DNA from: Deltaproteobacteria bacterium
Lineage (GTDB): Bacteria > Myxococcota > JADLHZ01
Direction of reading: 5' to 3'
DNA: 64,000 nt
Assembly (NCBI GenBank): GCA_020848545.1
Contig: JADLHZ010000044.1
Span: 248,001-312,000 of the forward strand
The position numbers were made by a program, and so were the translations under genes. How positions within the stretch are numbered: the stretch's first letter is position 1; the number at the start of each line of letters is the position of its first letter. Of this stretch, positions 7,662-16,530 are shown piece after piece. The notes under the pieces were generated by a model, which saw nothing but the letters and a program-made list of their open reading frames with translations, was not told the DNA's origin and did no database searches.

Positions 7662-10600
7662 AAATAAAAGTTCGGGATCGCCGTCTCGGCGCGCTCGTCG
7701 CGAAACGACGGGTTGAAGCCGATGTCGGCCGCCACCGAACCGACGCCCGTCTCGTAGCGCAGGCCGGCGCCCACGTTCACGCGCCACGCGAGCGGGTTGA
7801 ACGCCGCCGCCGAGAAGTAGAGGTTGCCGGCGTCGACGAAGACGGCGCCGCGAAAGTTGCCGATGATCGGGAAGCGAAACTCGGCCTTGGCGAGGACGAA
7901 GAACGCGCCGGGCACCGGCGTGTAGACCTTGTTCTTGTCGTACTCGACGCGGTTCGCTTGCTGCGCACAGGGCTTCGGTGGATCCGACTGTTCGACGACG
8001 CACGCGTCTTCGGGCAGCACCGTGCGATCGGCGTAGCCGCGCAGCGTGTTTCTGCCGCCCAAGAAGAAGCGTTCGTTCAGCTGCGCGCGCAGGAGGCCTT
8101 CCTCACCGGTCAAGCGGAAGATGTTGCCGACGCGGCCCGAGAGCACGAGCTCGCTGCGCTTGGTCACCGGGATGTAGCCGGTCACGTGGCTCTCGAGCTT
8201 GACGAAGCTGTAGCGCGGATCCGCCGGCGTGGGGCCCGCCGCGCTCGGCAGCTGTTGGCCGACCACGAGATCCGCCTTCAAGCTCGCGAGCAAGCCGGAG
8301 TGCGTGTTCAGCTTGTCGTCGCGGAGATCGAGCGTGAACGACGGGCCGGTCTTCCAGTTGACGAAGATGCCCGGCACGACCGCGAGCACGCTGCCGAAGT
8401 TGCGCGTGTCGCACGACGACGTCTGGCTGCGCTCTTTGCTCGAGGTGCGCTCCGGCGTGTCGATCTCGGCGTGCTCCGGCGCCACCTCGCGATCGACGGC
8501 GTCGCTCGCGCGCAGCGGAAAGCACTGGAGCGCGTTGTAGGCGATGCTCGTCTCGAGCGTGAGGCCGATGATCGGCGACGGGCGCAAGTCGACGCCGGTC
8601 AGGAAGCTGACGGTGTCCAACGAGAAGGGGATGGTGTTGATGCGCTCGTTGACGAAGTCGGCGTAGACCTGCGGCCGCCCCGGCAGCTTCAGCCCGCGCG
8701 GCGTGCGCCACGAGATCCGCGCTTGACGCTCGATCGAGAAGAAGATGACCGACAACGCGTCGCGCTGAAACGTCTCCGCGTAGCGCTCGGCCATGACGTC
8801 GGCCCACTTGTTGTAGAAGATCGGGATGAAGAGAAACTGCCGGTTGAGCTGCAGGCGCACGCTCAACAACTGCGCGGTGCCGAAGAGATTGCGCTCGTTG
8901 TACTCGACGTAGCCGCGCAGGCCCTGGGTGGTCGAGAAGCCGAAGCCCGCTTCGATGCTCTGCGTGTCGCGCTCGAGCAGGCGGATGAGCACGTCCTTCT
9001 GCTCGCCGGGCACCTCGGGATCGGTGAGGCCGACGCTTGCCGAGCCGAAGACCTCGAGCTTCGTCAGCTCGTCTTTGGTCGCCTGGGCGTCTTCGGGCGA
9101 GTACGGCTTGCCGGGCTCGAGCATTACGCGATCGCGCACCACGTAGTCTTTCGTGCGATCGCTGCCTTGAACGAGCACGCGGCCGACGAGCACCTGCGGG
9201 CCTTCGGTGATGTTGAAACGCAGATCGACCGTCGCCAGATCGGGCGAGAAGTCGCTCGTGTGATCGATGCGGGCGTACATGTAGCCCTTCTTGTGCATCG
9301 CTTTTTGGATCTCGTTCTGCGTTTCTTCGACGAGCAGCTCGGAGTAGGGCGCGCCGGGCTCGAGCTTCGACAGCGCGAAGAGCTGGTCGCTCTCGACGGC
9401 CTGTGAGCCGGAGAACGCGATCACGTGGATCATCGAGCGCGGGCCTTCTTTGACCGGAACGTCGATGTCGACGTCGCTCGGGACGAAGCCGGCCTTCAGG
9501 TTGTACACGCGCGGCGTCACCGCCACCGGCCCGACCTCGACGCGCGTGAAGCCCTGCTCCAGGTAGAGCTTGCGGATGGCGTCGACGGCCGCGCGGTACG
9601 CCTCGGGTAAGTAGGTGCGCGCCGGATCCTGCCGGTAGAGCCAGTGCGTGTGTCGGGGCGAGACCAAGCGCTGCGCGTCCGGGATGCCGGCCTGGCCGTC
9701 GGCGAGCGAGCGCACGGCGCCGCGGTTGAGCTCGCCCGAGATGATCGACGGATCCAACGCTTCGTTGACGAAGGCGACGACCTCTTCCTTCAGCCGGGCC
9801 TCGGTGAAGTGCTTCGAGCCCGGGAAGCGCAGCTCGGCGACCTCCGAGCGCTGCTGCTCGTCAATCGCGAGCACATGGCGGACGACGTGCTTGGCGGCCT
9901 CGTAGTAGCTCTCGATCTTCACGTCGGCGAACGCGAAGCCGTGCGCTTGATACTTCTCGTGCACCGCGCGCCGCCACGCGTCGAGCGTCGTCTTCGTCAG
10001 CGCCTCGTCGTCCGCGCGCTTCAGCAGACCGCGCAGCGACTCCTCGGTGAAGCTCTTCATGCCCTTCAACTTCAGGCTGACGCGGGGACCGCCGGCGATG
10101 ATGTAGCGCAGCACCACGCCGCCCGCCTCTTTCTCCAGCTCGCCACGCACCTGCGCCGTCAAGAAGCCGCGCTTGAAGTACGCCATGCGCAGCGCGCGCT
10201 CGTCGGCCTTGAACGCCTTCTCCGCGAAGCGATCGCCGGCGCCGAGGGCGAGCTCGTTCCGGAGAAATACCGCCTCCACCTTGCGATCGCCGACAAATTC
10301 GATGCGCGCGATCGACGTGGGCTCGCCGGCCTTCGAGGCGACCGTGATGTCGACGCTGCCCTTGCTGTTGTGCTGGCTGGTCACCGTGCACTGCGCTTTG
10401 AAGTAGCCGAGGGTCTCCCAGGTCTTCTCGCAGCGCTTCTGCAAGCTCTCGAGCGTCGCGCGATCGAACGCTTGGCGCTTTTGCACCATGCCCTTCATCT
10501 CGCGGCGCACTTCTTCGTCGCTGTCGCCCTTCAGCTCGAGCTCGCCGATCTGCTCCTGCTCGACGACGTCGACGTGCAGGATGATCGCTTTTTCCAGCGC

Positions 10601-11002
10601 CTCGGCGCGGACGGTGACGTCGGCGAAGCGGCCGAGGGAAAACAACCGGCGCACGCCGCGCGAGAGATCGTCGGAGGAGAAGAGGTAGCCGGGCTCGATG
10701 TCGATGAGGGACTGGACGAGCGCCTTGTTCGAGCCGGTGGCGCCGGTGATCTCGAGGGCGATGATCGGGCGGCCCTCGTAGGGGAAGAGGGCGGAGTCGG
10801 CGAAGGCGGCGTGTGCGAATAGAACAATGACTAGGAACGCGCTGAAAGCGTGAGACCGGTTCGTATGCGAGGCGCGACCGAGCGAGCAGCGCAGGCGTAC
10901 TTCCTGTACGCCGAGCAGCGGAGCGACGGAGCAACGAAGCAGACGGGCCGGTATCGCGCTTTCAGAACTCTTTGCGCCATTTGAGGTCGAGACCGAGGTC
11001 AT
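7643..11002 (-). CDS. Omp85-family outer-membrane assembly protein (BamA/TamA-like), start uncertain
   Basis: The frame codes about 1119 residues. A hydrophobic signal sequence ends AHAAFA at about residue 68. Several POTRA domains follow (repeats such as FSLGRFADVTVRAEAL and KLEVFGSASVGL). The C-terminal barrel has the loop-6 motif LRGY and ends in a terminal Phe (YFYFGLF), as outer-membrane barrels do. It should insert or assist folding of outer-membrane proteins, and lies directly downstream of tamB, its usual partner. The only ATG in frame is at 11002, inside tamB. It would add about 50 residues before the signal peptide, encoded by a 124-bp inverted-repeat element (10842-10965). There is no ATG, GTG or TTG between the element and the signal peptide. 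It has more POTRA domains than the three of typical TamA. Confidence 0.85.
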   Translation of the reverse strand: MTSVSTSNGAKSSESAIPARLLRCSVAPLLGVQEVRLRCSLGRASHTNRSHAFSAFLVIVLFAHAAFADSALFPYEGRPIIALEITGATGSNKALVQSLIDIEPGYLFSSDDLSRGVRRLFSLGRFADVTVRAEALEKAIILHVDVVEQEQIGELELKGDSDEEVRREMKGMVQKRQAFDRATLESLQKRCEKTWETLGYFKAQCTVTSQHNSKGSVDITVASKAGEPTSIARIEFVGDRKVEAVFLRNELALGAGDRFAEKAFKADERALRMAYFKRGFLTAQVRGELEKEAGGVVLRYIIAGGPRVSLKLKGMKSFTEESLRGLLKRADDEALTKTTLDAWRRAVHEKYQAHGFAFADVKIESYYEAAKHVVRHVLAIDEQQRSEVAELRFPGSKHFTEARLKEEVVAFVNEALDPSIISGELNRGAVRSLADGQAGIPDAQRLVSPRHTHWLYRQDPARTYLPEAYRAAVDAIRKLYLEQGFTRVEVGPVAVTPRVYNLKAGFVPSDVDIDVPVKEGPRSMIHVIAFSGSQAVESDQLFALSKLEPGAPYSELLVEETQNEIQKAMHKKGYMYARIDHTSDFSPDLATVDLRFNITEGPQVLVGRVLVQGSDRTKDYVVRDRVMLEPGKPYSPEDAQATKDELTKLEVFGSASVGLTDPEVPGEQKDVLIRLLERDTQSIEAGFGFSTTQGLRGYVEYNERNLFGTAQLLSVRLQLNRQFLFIPIFYNKWADVMAERYAETFQRDALSVIFFSIERQARISWRTPRGLKLPGRPQVYADFVNERINTIPFSLDTVSFLTGVDLRPSPIIGLTLETSIAYNALQCFPLRASDAVDREVAPEHAEIDTPERTSSKERSQTSSCDTRNFGSVLAVVPGIFVNWKTGPSFTLDLRDDKLNTHSGLLASLKADLVVGQQLPSAAGPTPADPRYSFVKLESHVTGYIPVTKRSELVLSGRVGNIFRLTGEEGLLRAQLNERFFLGGRNTLRGYADRTVLPEDACVVEQSDPPKPCAQQANRVEYDKNKVYTPVPGAFFVLAKAEFRFPIIGNFRGAVFVDAGNLYFSAAAFNPLAWRVNVGAGLRYETGVGSVAADIGFNPSFRDERAETAIPNFYFYFGLF
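10842..10965. repeat. Inverted-repeat element (MITE/REP-like) at the tamB/Omp85 junction
   Basis: The ends are imperfect inverted repeats of 19 bp: CTGAAAGCGTGAGACCGGT at 10842-10860 and GCCGGTATCGCGCTTTCAG at 10947-10965. At the centre lies a perfect palindrome with a 5-base loop, GGCGTACTTCCTGTACGCC (10894-10912), flanked by GAGCAGCG direct repeats. The right end contains the tamB stop codon. On the minus strand the element is translated in frame with the Omp85 gene. Similar intergenic sequences are, as far as I recall, dispersed in other proteobacteria; this is not verified. Confidence 0.6.
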
Positions 11003-14000
11003 TCGATAGGTCGCCAGAGTTACCCCAGCTGAGGTTCATGGTCGAGTATTGGTCCAGCGGAAATTCGAGCTCGACGCGCTGATCGTCGCTCTCGGTGATC
11101 GACGAGGTGAAGCGCAACTTCACGCCGCCGGCCACGTCCTTCACCAAGATGATGCGCGTCGAGTAGCGCGAGCCGCGGCCGACCTTCTGCGTGTAGCCGG
11201 TGCCGAAGCGCACTTCGTCGATCCTGAAGTACTCCTTGAGCTTGCGATCGAGGCCGGTCACGCTGCCCAAGAAGTTCAGGCCCACCGGCAAGACTTCTTG
11301 CGCGCTCCCGGCGTTGACGCCGGCGCCTTGCGAGAACTCGCTCTGGCGGAAGCCGAAAGCCAGGCACGACTTGATGTCGCCCTCGGGCACGATGCCTTTG
11401 GCGTCGCGGCCTGAGAAGTCCATCACGTAGTTGTCGGCGGTGCCGGAGACGCTGACGCCGATCTCGGCGGCGCACGCCTTCGTGCGCAGGCGCATGTCGA
11501 CGCGCGGCAGCACCTGGTAGCGCTCGATGAAGTCGATGGTGCCCGAGGTCAAGGTGAAGGTGTGGTTCTGCACGTAGAACTGCGCGTTCACCGGCGTGAG
11601 CGTGCCGACGAGGCCGGGCCGCAGGTTGGTGCCGGTGACGCGCACGTCGGCCTTGAGCTCGGCCTTGGCGATGTTGTTGTCGATGATCACGTTCTCGTCG
11701 CTGATGACGTGCACGTCGAACAACACGCGCTCTTCGTTCTTGTCGAGCGTGCGGGTGAGCGTCGGCTTTCTGCGGAACGACGGCATCATCGCGTCGAGGT
11801 TCAAGTCGTAGGTGTAGCGAAGATCCGAGACGTGCGCTTCGCCGGTGATCTCGAACTGCTTGGCGCGGTTGGTGTCGATGCGCAGCCGGCCCGACGCGAC
11901 GAGCGGCAGATCGCCCGGCACCGTGTAGTGCACGCGGTCGAGATCGAAGGCGAAGGACAGGTTTTGCAGGTCGCCCTCTGCGAGCTTCACGCTGCCGCTG
12001 CCCGAGACGGTGCCGTCGCCGAAGCCCGCGCTCAGGTTGTCGAAGGCGAAGGTGTCGCCCGACAGCGTCACTTCGCCAGACAGATCCTCGAAGGTGCGGT
12101 CGAAGAACGCGAACTTCAAGCGCAGATCCTCGAGCTTCGCCGTGCCGCGCAGCTCCGGTTGAGCGATCGCACCGGAGAGTCGCACGTCGAGCGGGACCGA
12201 GCCGGCGATGAGCTCGGTACGCGGCACGAAGGGCTGCAGCACCTTGCCGTCGAGCAAGCCGGTGAAGCTCACGTTCAACTTGCCGTCGAGCGCGACGAAG
12301 CCTTTGATCGCGAGGTCGACGCCCTGGCCGAGCAGCTCCAAGCCTTCGATCTGCAGCTTGCGCTCGGCGAGCGTGAGCTTGCTTCGCTGCTTCGACAACG
12401 CTGCGAGCGTCGGCGCGTCGATGCGCACTTGGTCGAGCACCAGCTGGCCGCTCAAACGATCGAGCGAGTTGAACGGGCCGCCGAGCGTGACCGCGCCGGA
12501 GACGACGGTCTCGTAGTCCGAAGGCAAGCCGAGCAGGCCGCCGATCCCCGCGTTCTTCAGCGCGCCCTCGAATTGAAACTCGGGCTCGTCGCCGATGTCG
12601 GCCGTGCCTTTGACGGTCATCTTGCCGTTCATCGCCTCCAAGTCGTAGCCGATGCGCTCGCCCTTCAAGCGCATGGTGCCGTTGATCGACACCGGCGGCC
12701 GGCCGGCGATCTTCAAGTCGTCGATCTGCACGGCGCCGTCGCCGATCGGGTCCTTGCCGAACTGCACATCGACGCGCGCGGTGAGCTTGCCGTCGAGCGA
12801 CTTTCTCGCCGCTTGCAAGAAGCGCAGCTCGGTCGTCGGCACGTCGGCCAGATCGGCGTGGATGCTGATCGGGCCGTTCGGCGTGGTCGCACCGTTGATC
12901 TCGACGTCGACGTCGCCCGCGCCGAGCTTGGCGCCGATCGTCATCTGCTCCAAGCGCCCTTCTTTCATCGCCAGCTTGCCGATCGCGGTCTCGAAGGGCT
13001 GGCCGAGCACCTCGAAGCCGTCGGACGCAAAGCCGATGTCGAGGCTCGGCGCAGAGGCCAGGCCGAAGAGATGGAAGCCGCCGCCGATGTCGCCCGAAAG
13101 GTTCTTCGCGAGCAGCGCCGGGATCGGCATCAGCGGGATGAGATCCTTGATGTCGCCCTCTTCGAGCGAGCCGGTGAAGTCGAAGCGCGGTCCGTTCAAG
13201 AGATCGATCTTGCCGGAGCCGTCGACTTGCGTCTCACCCAGCGTGGCGACCGCGTCAGGAAATTCGAGGGTGTGCTGATCTTGAAACACGACCTCGGAGT
13301 CGACGTGGCCGAGCACGATGCCCTGCACCTTCGTATTCTCCATGCTGACGCGCGCCTCGATCCGCGGTGGGCCGTAGGGGCCGCCGAGCTCGAAGATCAA
13401 CGGACCAGCGCCTTCGATGTTGACGCCGGCGATCGGGCCGAGCTTCTTCAGGTCCAAGAGATCGCTCTCGCCGTTGATGTGAAAGCCGAGGATCTGGTCG
13501 AAGTAGAAGCGCACGTTGACGTCGAGGCGCCCGGGATCGCCGGCGACGACCGCGTCTTCGAGCTCCAAGCGATCGGAGTAGAGCGAGAGCTTGGTGTCGA
13601 CGGTGGCGTTCTTCAACGCGAGGATCGTCTTGAACTCTTTCAGACGATACGAGCGATCGCGCGAGAGCAGCTCTTTGACGTCGATGTGCGCGGTGCCGGT
13701 GAGCACCGGATCGCTCAGGCCCTTCGTCAGCAAGTGGCCGGTGACTTTGGCGCGCCCCTCGGTATGCACGCTGACCCACGGATCCTTCACGCCGAGCGTG
13801 TCGAGGACGTCGGCCACGTCGATCGAGCCCCAGCGGATGAATGCGTCGAAGGGATAGTCGAGGCGCGGCTTCAGCGTGCCGGTCACCGACACTTCGCCCT
13901 TCATCGTGCGCAAGAGCAATTGTTTCACCTCGACGCGATCGGAGCTCGCGACGACTTCGGCGTGCATGTCGCCGATGGCGATGGAGCCGGCGGCGAGGCC

Positions 14001-15026
14001 GGTCGCGTCGACGTCGAGCTGCACCGTCGGCCGATCGCCCTCGGAGTCGATTTCGGCGCTGAACGCCGCGCGGCCGGCGAAGGGCGGCAGCTCCGGAAAG
14101 AGCGCCTGCAGGATCGCGAGGTCGACGTTGCTCTTGACCGTCAGGCTGCCTTGCTGCTTGTCCATGTCGACGTTGCCGGCCGAGCTGACGGACGCGGCGT
14201 CCGACACGAACTCGAGGGTGCGGACGGAGACGCGCTTCGGCGCCAAGAGATTGCCGCCCTTCACGTGCAGGCCGAGGCGCACGTTCTCGAGTACGACGCG
14301 GCGGTTCGGCAGCTCGATGGTCACCGGCGGCACCACGACCTCGACCGGGATCGATCCGCGCGCGCGCGGTGCGGCGAAGGCGTTTAAGTTCTTCACGTCG
14401 ATCACGGCTTTGCCCGGGATGTTGATCTGCACGCGCGCCTTCGTGATCAACGCGCCCCACAGCTCGAAGGGCACGCGCGTCTTCGTCGGATCGGCCTTGC
14501 CGCTGCTCGTGGTCAGGCCGGAGAGCTCCTCGAAGCCGCCGTTCTTGTAGGTCAGGCGCACTTCGGGTGAGCGCACTTCCAGCCACTCGAGCGCGACGCT
14601 GCCGCCGATCGAGCGGGTGATGCCGGGCATGACCGCGATGCGCCGTGCGACGAAGAACGGCCGCTCGCCCACGCGCCGGGCGATGACACCGTCGAGCTGC
14701 ACGCGTGGCGGGAAGAAGTCGACCTGCGTGTCGACGATGTAGACTTGATAGCCCGTGTATTTCACGAGCGCCGCCTGCGCGATCTTCACGAAGATGGCGC
14801 GCGCGCGGCTCGAGTAGACGCCGATGAACACGGTCGTCATCATGACGGTCAGCATGAAGGCGCCGAGCGCGATCCAATAGCGGAGCGGGGGTGAATGGTG
14901 GACCGCGCTCGTCACGATGCGGTCGATCCGCCGGTGCACCGACGCGCGCGCCCATGACCAAACTAAACGCGCGTAGTGACCGCAGAATTCTTGCGCGCGG
15001 GCGAGCCATGCACGGAAAAATGGCAC
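10962..15026 (-). CDS. tamB: Translocation and assembly module protein TamB
   Basis: The 1354-residue protein has an N-terminal transmembrane anchor (about residues 50-72, YWIALGAFMLTVMMTTVF) and a very long repetitive beta-rich periplasmic region typical of AsmA/TamB proteins, which form a hydrophobic groove. The C-terminal DUF490 domain ends in WRKEF. TamB spans inner to outer membrane and works with an Omp85 barrel in outer-membrane protein insertion or phospholipid transport. The Omp85 gene directly downstream on the same strand fits this. The start used is the GTG at 15026; about 50 residues precede the anchor. The stop codon lies within the end of the inverted-repeat element, so the last codons may have been changed by its insertion. 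Confidence 0.9.
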   Translation of the reverse strand: MPFFRAWLARAQEFCGHYARLVWSWARASVHRRIDRIVTSAVHHSPPLRYWIALGAFMLTVMMTTVFIGVYSSRARAIFVKIAQAALVKYTGYQVYIVDTQVDFFPPRVQLDGVIARRVGERPFFVARRIAVMPGITRSIGGSVALEWLEVRSPEVRLTYKNGGFEELSGLTTSSGKADPTKTRVPFELWGALITKARVQINIPGKAVIDVKNLNAFAAPRARGSIPVEVVVPPVTIELPNRRVVLENVRLGLHVKGGNLLAPKRVSVRTLEFVSDAASVSSAGNVDMDKQQGSLTVKSNVDLAILQALFPELPPFAGRAAFSAEIDSEGDRPTVQLDVDATGLAAGSIAIGDMHAEVVASSDRVEVKQLLLRTMKGEVSVTGTLKPRLDYPFDAFIRWGSIDVADVLDTLGVKDPWVSVHTEGRAKVTGHLLTKGLSDPVLTGTAHIDVKELLSRDRSYRLKEFKTILALKNATVDTKLSLYSDRLELEDAVVAGDPGRLDVNVRFYFDQILGFHINGESDLLDLKKLGPIAGVNIEGAGPLIFELGGPYGPPRIEARVSMENTKVQGIVLGHVDSEVVFQDQHTLEFPDAVATLGETQVDGSGKIDLLNGPRFDFTGSLEEGDIKDLIPLMPIPALLAKNLSGDIGGGFHLFGLASAPSLDIGFASDGFEVLGQPFETAIGKLAMKEGRLEQMTIGAKLGAGDVDVEINGATTPNGPISIHADLADVPTTELRFLQAARKSLDGKLTARVDVQFGKDPIGDGAVQIDDLKIAGRPPVSINGTMRLKGERIGYDLEAMNGKMTVKGTADIGDEPEFQFEGALKNAGIGGLLGLPSDYETVVSGAVTLGGPFNSLDRLSGQLVLDQVRIDAPTLAALSKQRSKLTLAERKLQIEGLELLGQGVDLAIKGFVALDGKLNVSFTGLLDGKVLQPFVPRTELIAGSVPLDVRLSGAIAQPELRGTAKLEDLRLKFAFFDRTFEDLSGEVTLSGDTFAFDNLSAGFGDGTVSGSGSVKLAEGDLQNLSFAFDLDRVHYTVPGDLPLVASGRLRIDTNRAKQFEITGEAHVSDLRYTYDLNLDAMMPSFRRKPTLTRTLDKNEERVLFDVHVISDENVIIDNNIAKAELKADVRVTGTNLRPGLVGTLTPVNAQFYVQNHTFTLTSGTIDFIERYQVLPRVDMRLRTKACAAEIGVSVSGTADNYVMDFSGRDAKGIVPEGDIKSCLAFGFRQSEFSQGAGVNAGSAQEVLPVGLNFLGSVTGLDRKLKEYFRIDEVRFGTGYTQKVGRGSRYSTRIILVKDVAGGVKLRFTSSITESDDQRVELEFPLDQYSTMNLSWGNSGDLSNDLGLDLKWRKEF

Positions 15027-15065
15027 CGCGAAAGTCTAGCGGTTTTACCCCGATTTCGAAAGGAT

Positions 15066-15200
15066 TTATTGGCCGCAGGCATTGAAGAAACGCACGTTCG
15101 CGGAGGCCGCCTCCAAGGGCTTTGCGCGCTCGCGCTTCAGCTCGGCCTGCGCCCACTCGGAGGCCTCGCCGAGATCGTCGGCGACGGCGTAGGTGACCAT
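15066..15200 (-). CDS. Small hypothetical protein (44 aa)
   Basis: The ATG at 15200 is closely preceded by GGGGAG, and 44 codons run to TAA at 15066. Nearly every third position is G or C, as in the neighbouring genes, while the bases just upstream do not show this. The product is helical and acidic with a Cys near the end (NACGQ). It sits between an exported propeller-like protein and tamB, all on the minus strand. It may be a real small gene or the remnant of a larger one; the family is not recognised. Confidence 0.35.
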   Translation of the reverse strand: MVTYAVADDLGEASEWAQAELKRERAKPLEAASANVRFFNACGQ

Positions 15201-15225
15201 CTCCCCGGCTGTGCGATCGTCGGAC

Positions 15226-16347
15226 CTACTTACACGCGATCTTCGTCACGTAGGGCGTGCCGACCTTGGCCGACACGTAGAGATGGCCGTCTTGATACGC
15301 CAAGAAGTTATTCGACCCGGCGATGTTGTGACGCTGCAGGCCGATGAGCACGAGCTCGTCTGCTTTGTGCGGCGCCTTCGGATCATAGCCGCTCGGAAAC
15401 GAAAACGGCGTGCCGCCCTTGCCCGCCACCTTCTGCGGCTTGCCGGTGGTCGGCAAATAGTAGATGGCGCCGCGAAACATCGTATAGAAACCAGTGCCGT
15501 CGCTGGCCAAGCCGCTGAACGCGATGGCGTCCGAGGACGACGCGCCGAACACATCCGAGCGCCCTTTGAAGATCTCGCGGGTCTCGCCCGTCGCCGGATC
15601 GACCTCGCTGAAGAAAAGGTTCGTGGCGTGGCCGATGTAGTAGATCTTGCCGTTGAGCCAAGCCATTGCATGCACCCAATCGCCGGGTGTCTTGGCCACC
15701 GTGCTGATCGTGTGCGCCGCGTCGTTGGCCATCTTCTTCAGCTTCTTGTCGGCGTCGATGAAGTAGACGCTGTCGTCGTCGCCAGCCACCGGCCACTTCA
15801 CGCTCGTGAACTTCGCGCTCGCGCCTGGGCCGTCGACGTCGCCGGTGATCTTCTTGGCGTCCTGAAACGCGCCGGTCGTGTCTTTCATTTGCCCAGCCAG
15901 AAACGTCACGTTGCACTTCGGCCCGAACGGATCGGTGATCTTGGCGAGCCCCAACGCAGCCGTGTCGGCGATGACCATGCTGCCGTCTTTGAGAAAGGTG
16001 ACGCCCCAAATCAGCGAGAAGCGCGCCTTAGTGCACGGGCCCGACAGCCATTGCTGTGACGCCTCGGTGTTGCCGGCCAACTTCTTGATCACGGGCTTTG
16101 GCGCCGAAACGTCGGTGTACCAAATCTCTTGGCCGGTGGTCGTCACCAAGTATTTGTCGCGAAAGTTGAGCGTGCGCCACCCGAGCGGAGGATCCTCGAG
16201 CACGCCTTTGCCTTCGTCGGGCTTGGCCATGCCGTCACTGAAGGTCGGATTTCCGGCGAAGAGCGCGGCGTTCGTGCAAGTGGGCGCTGCGTGCGCGACG
16301 ACGGGGACGAGCGACGCAAGAAGGAAGAGGCCGCGGGCGAAGAGCAT
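15226..16347 (-). CDS. Exported beta-propeller (NHL-like) protein
   Basis: The 373-residue protein starts at an ATG preceded by a strong AGGAGA site. The signal peptide MLFARGLFLLASLVPVVAHA is followed by a Cys-containing mature start (APTCTN). The body has repeated segments of propeller type (WGVTFLKDGSMVIADTA, MAWLNGKIYYIGHAT, YQDGHLYVSAK) that resemble NHL or YVTN blades. No catalytic motif is seen; such proteins usually bind ligands or act as extracytoplasmic scaffolds. It lies upstream of the small gene and tamB on the same strand, with 25 bp to the small gene. Identity beyond the fold is unknown. Confidence 0.7.
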   Translation of the reverse strand: MLFARGLFLLASLVPVVAHAAPTCTNAALFAGNPTFSDGMAKPDEGKGVLEDPPLGWRTLNFRDKYLVTTTGQEIWYTDVSAPKPVIKKLAGNTEASQQWLSGPCTKARFSLIWGVTFLKDGSMVIADTAALGLAKITDPFGPKCNVTFLAGQMKDTTGAFQDAKKITGDVDGPGASAKFTSVKWPVAGDDDSVYFIDADKKLKKMANDAAHTISTVAKTPGDWVHAMAWLNGKIYYIGHATNLFFSEVDPATGETREIFKGRSDVFGASSSDAIAFSGLASDGTGFYTMFRGAIYYLPTTGKPQKVAGKGGTPFSFPSGYDPKAPHKADELVLIGLQRHNIAGSNNFLAYQDGHLYVSAKVGTPYVTKIACK

Positions 16348-16441
16348 CGAGATCTCCTGGTGCACAGAGGGAACTGCTGGGCGCTTGGGTACCACCTCTT
16401 CGAGCGCAGATCACTTGGCGATGGCGGTGGTTGGCTGCCTC

Positions 16442-16460
16442 GACAATCTGTCGGATTGTC
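16442..16460. promoter_or_regulatory. Palindrome GACAATC-N5-GATTGTC, possible operator
   Basis: Seven-base perfect arms around TGTCG lie in the 183-bp gap between two minus-strand genes, about 95 bp upstream of the exported propeller gene. It could be an operator for that gene or a small hairpin; there is no T-run to make it a good terminator. Confidence 0.3.
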
Positions 16461-16530
16461 CGAGCAACGCGAACTTGCCGAGCACATCACTGCCGTAGGT
16501 GATGACACGCACGCTCATCGCGCGGGGTCA

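Noticed and set aside
6992-9406. Very long open frame on the plus strand opposite the Omp85 gene
   Set aside because: It has Arg/Ala/Glu-rich composition, no domain, and exactly mirrors the strongly supported Omp85 frame; typical antisense shadow in GC-rich DNA.
11562-14387. 941-codon plus-strand frame opposite tamB
   Set aside because: Low-complexity antisense shadow; tamB has anchor, repeats and conserved C-terminus.
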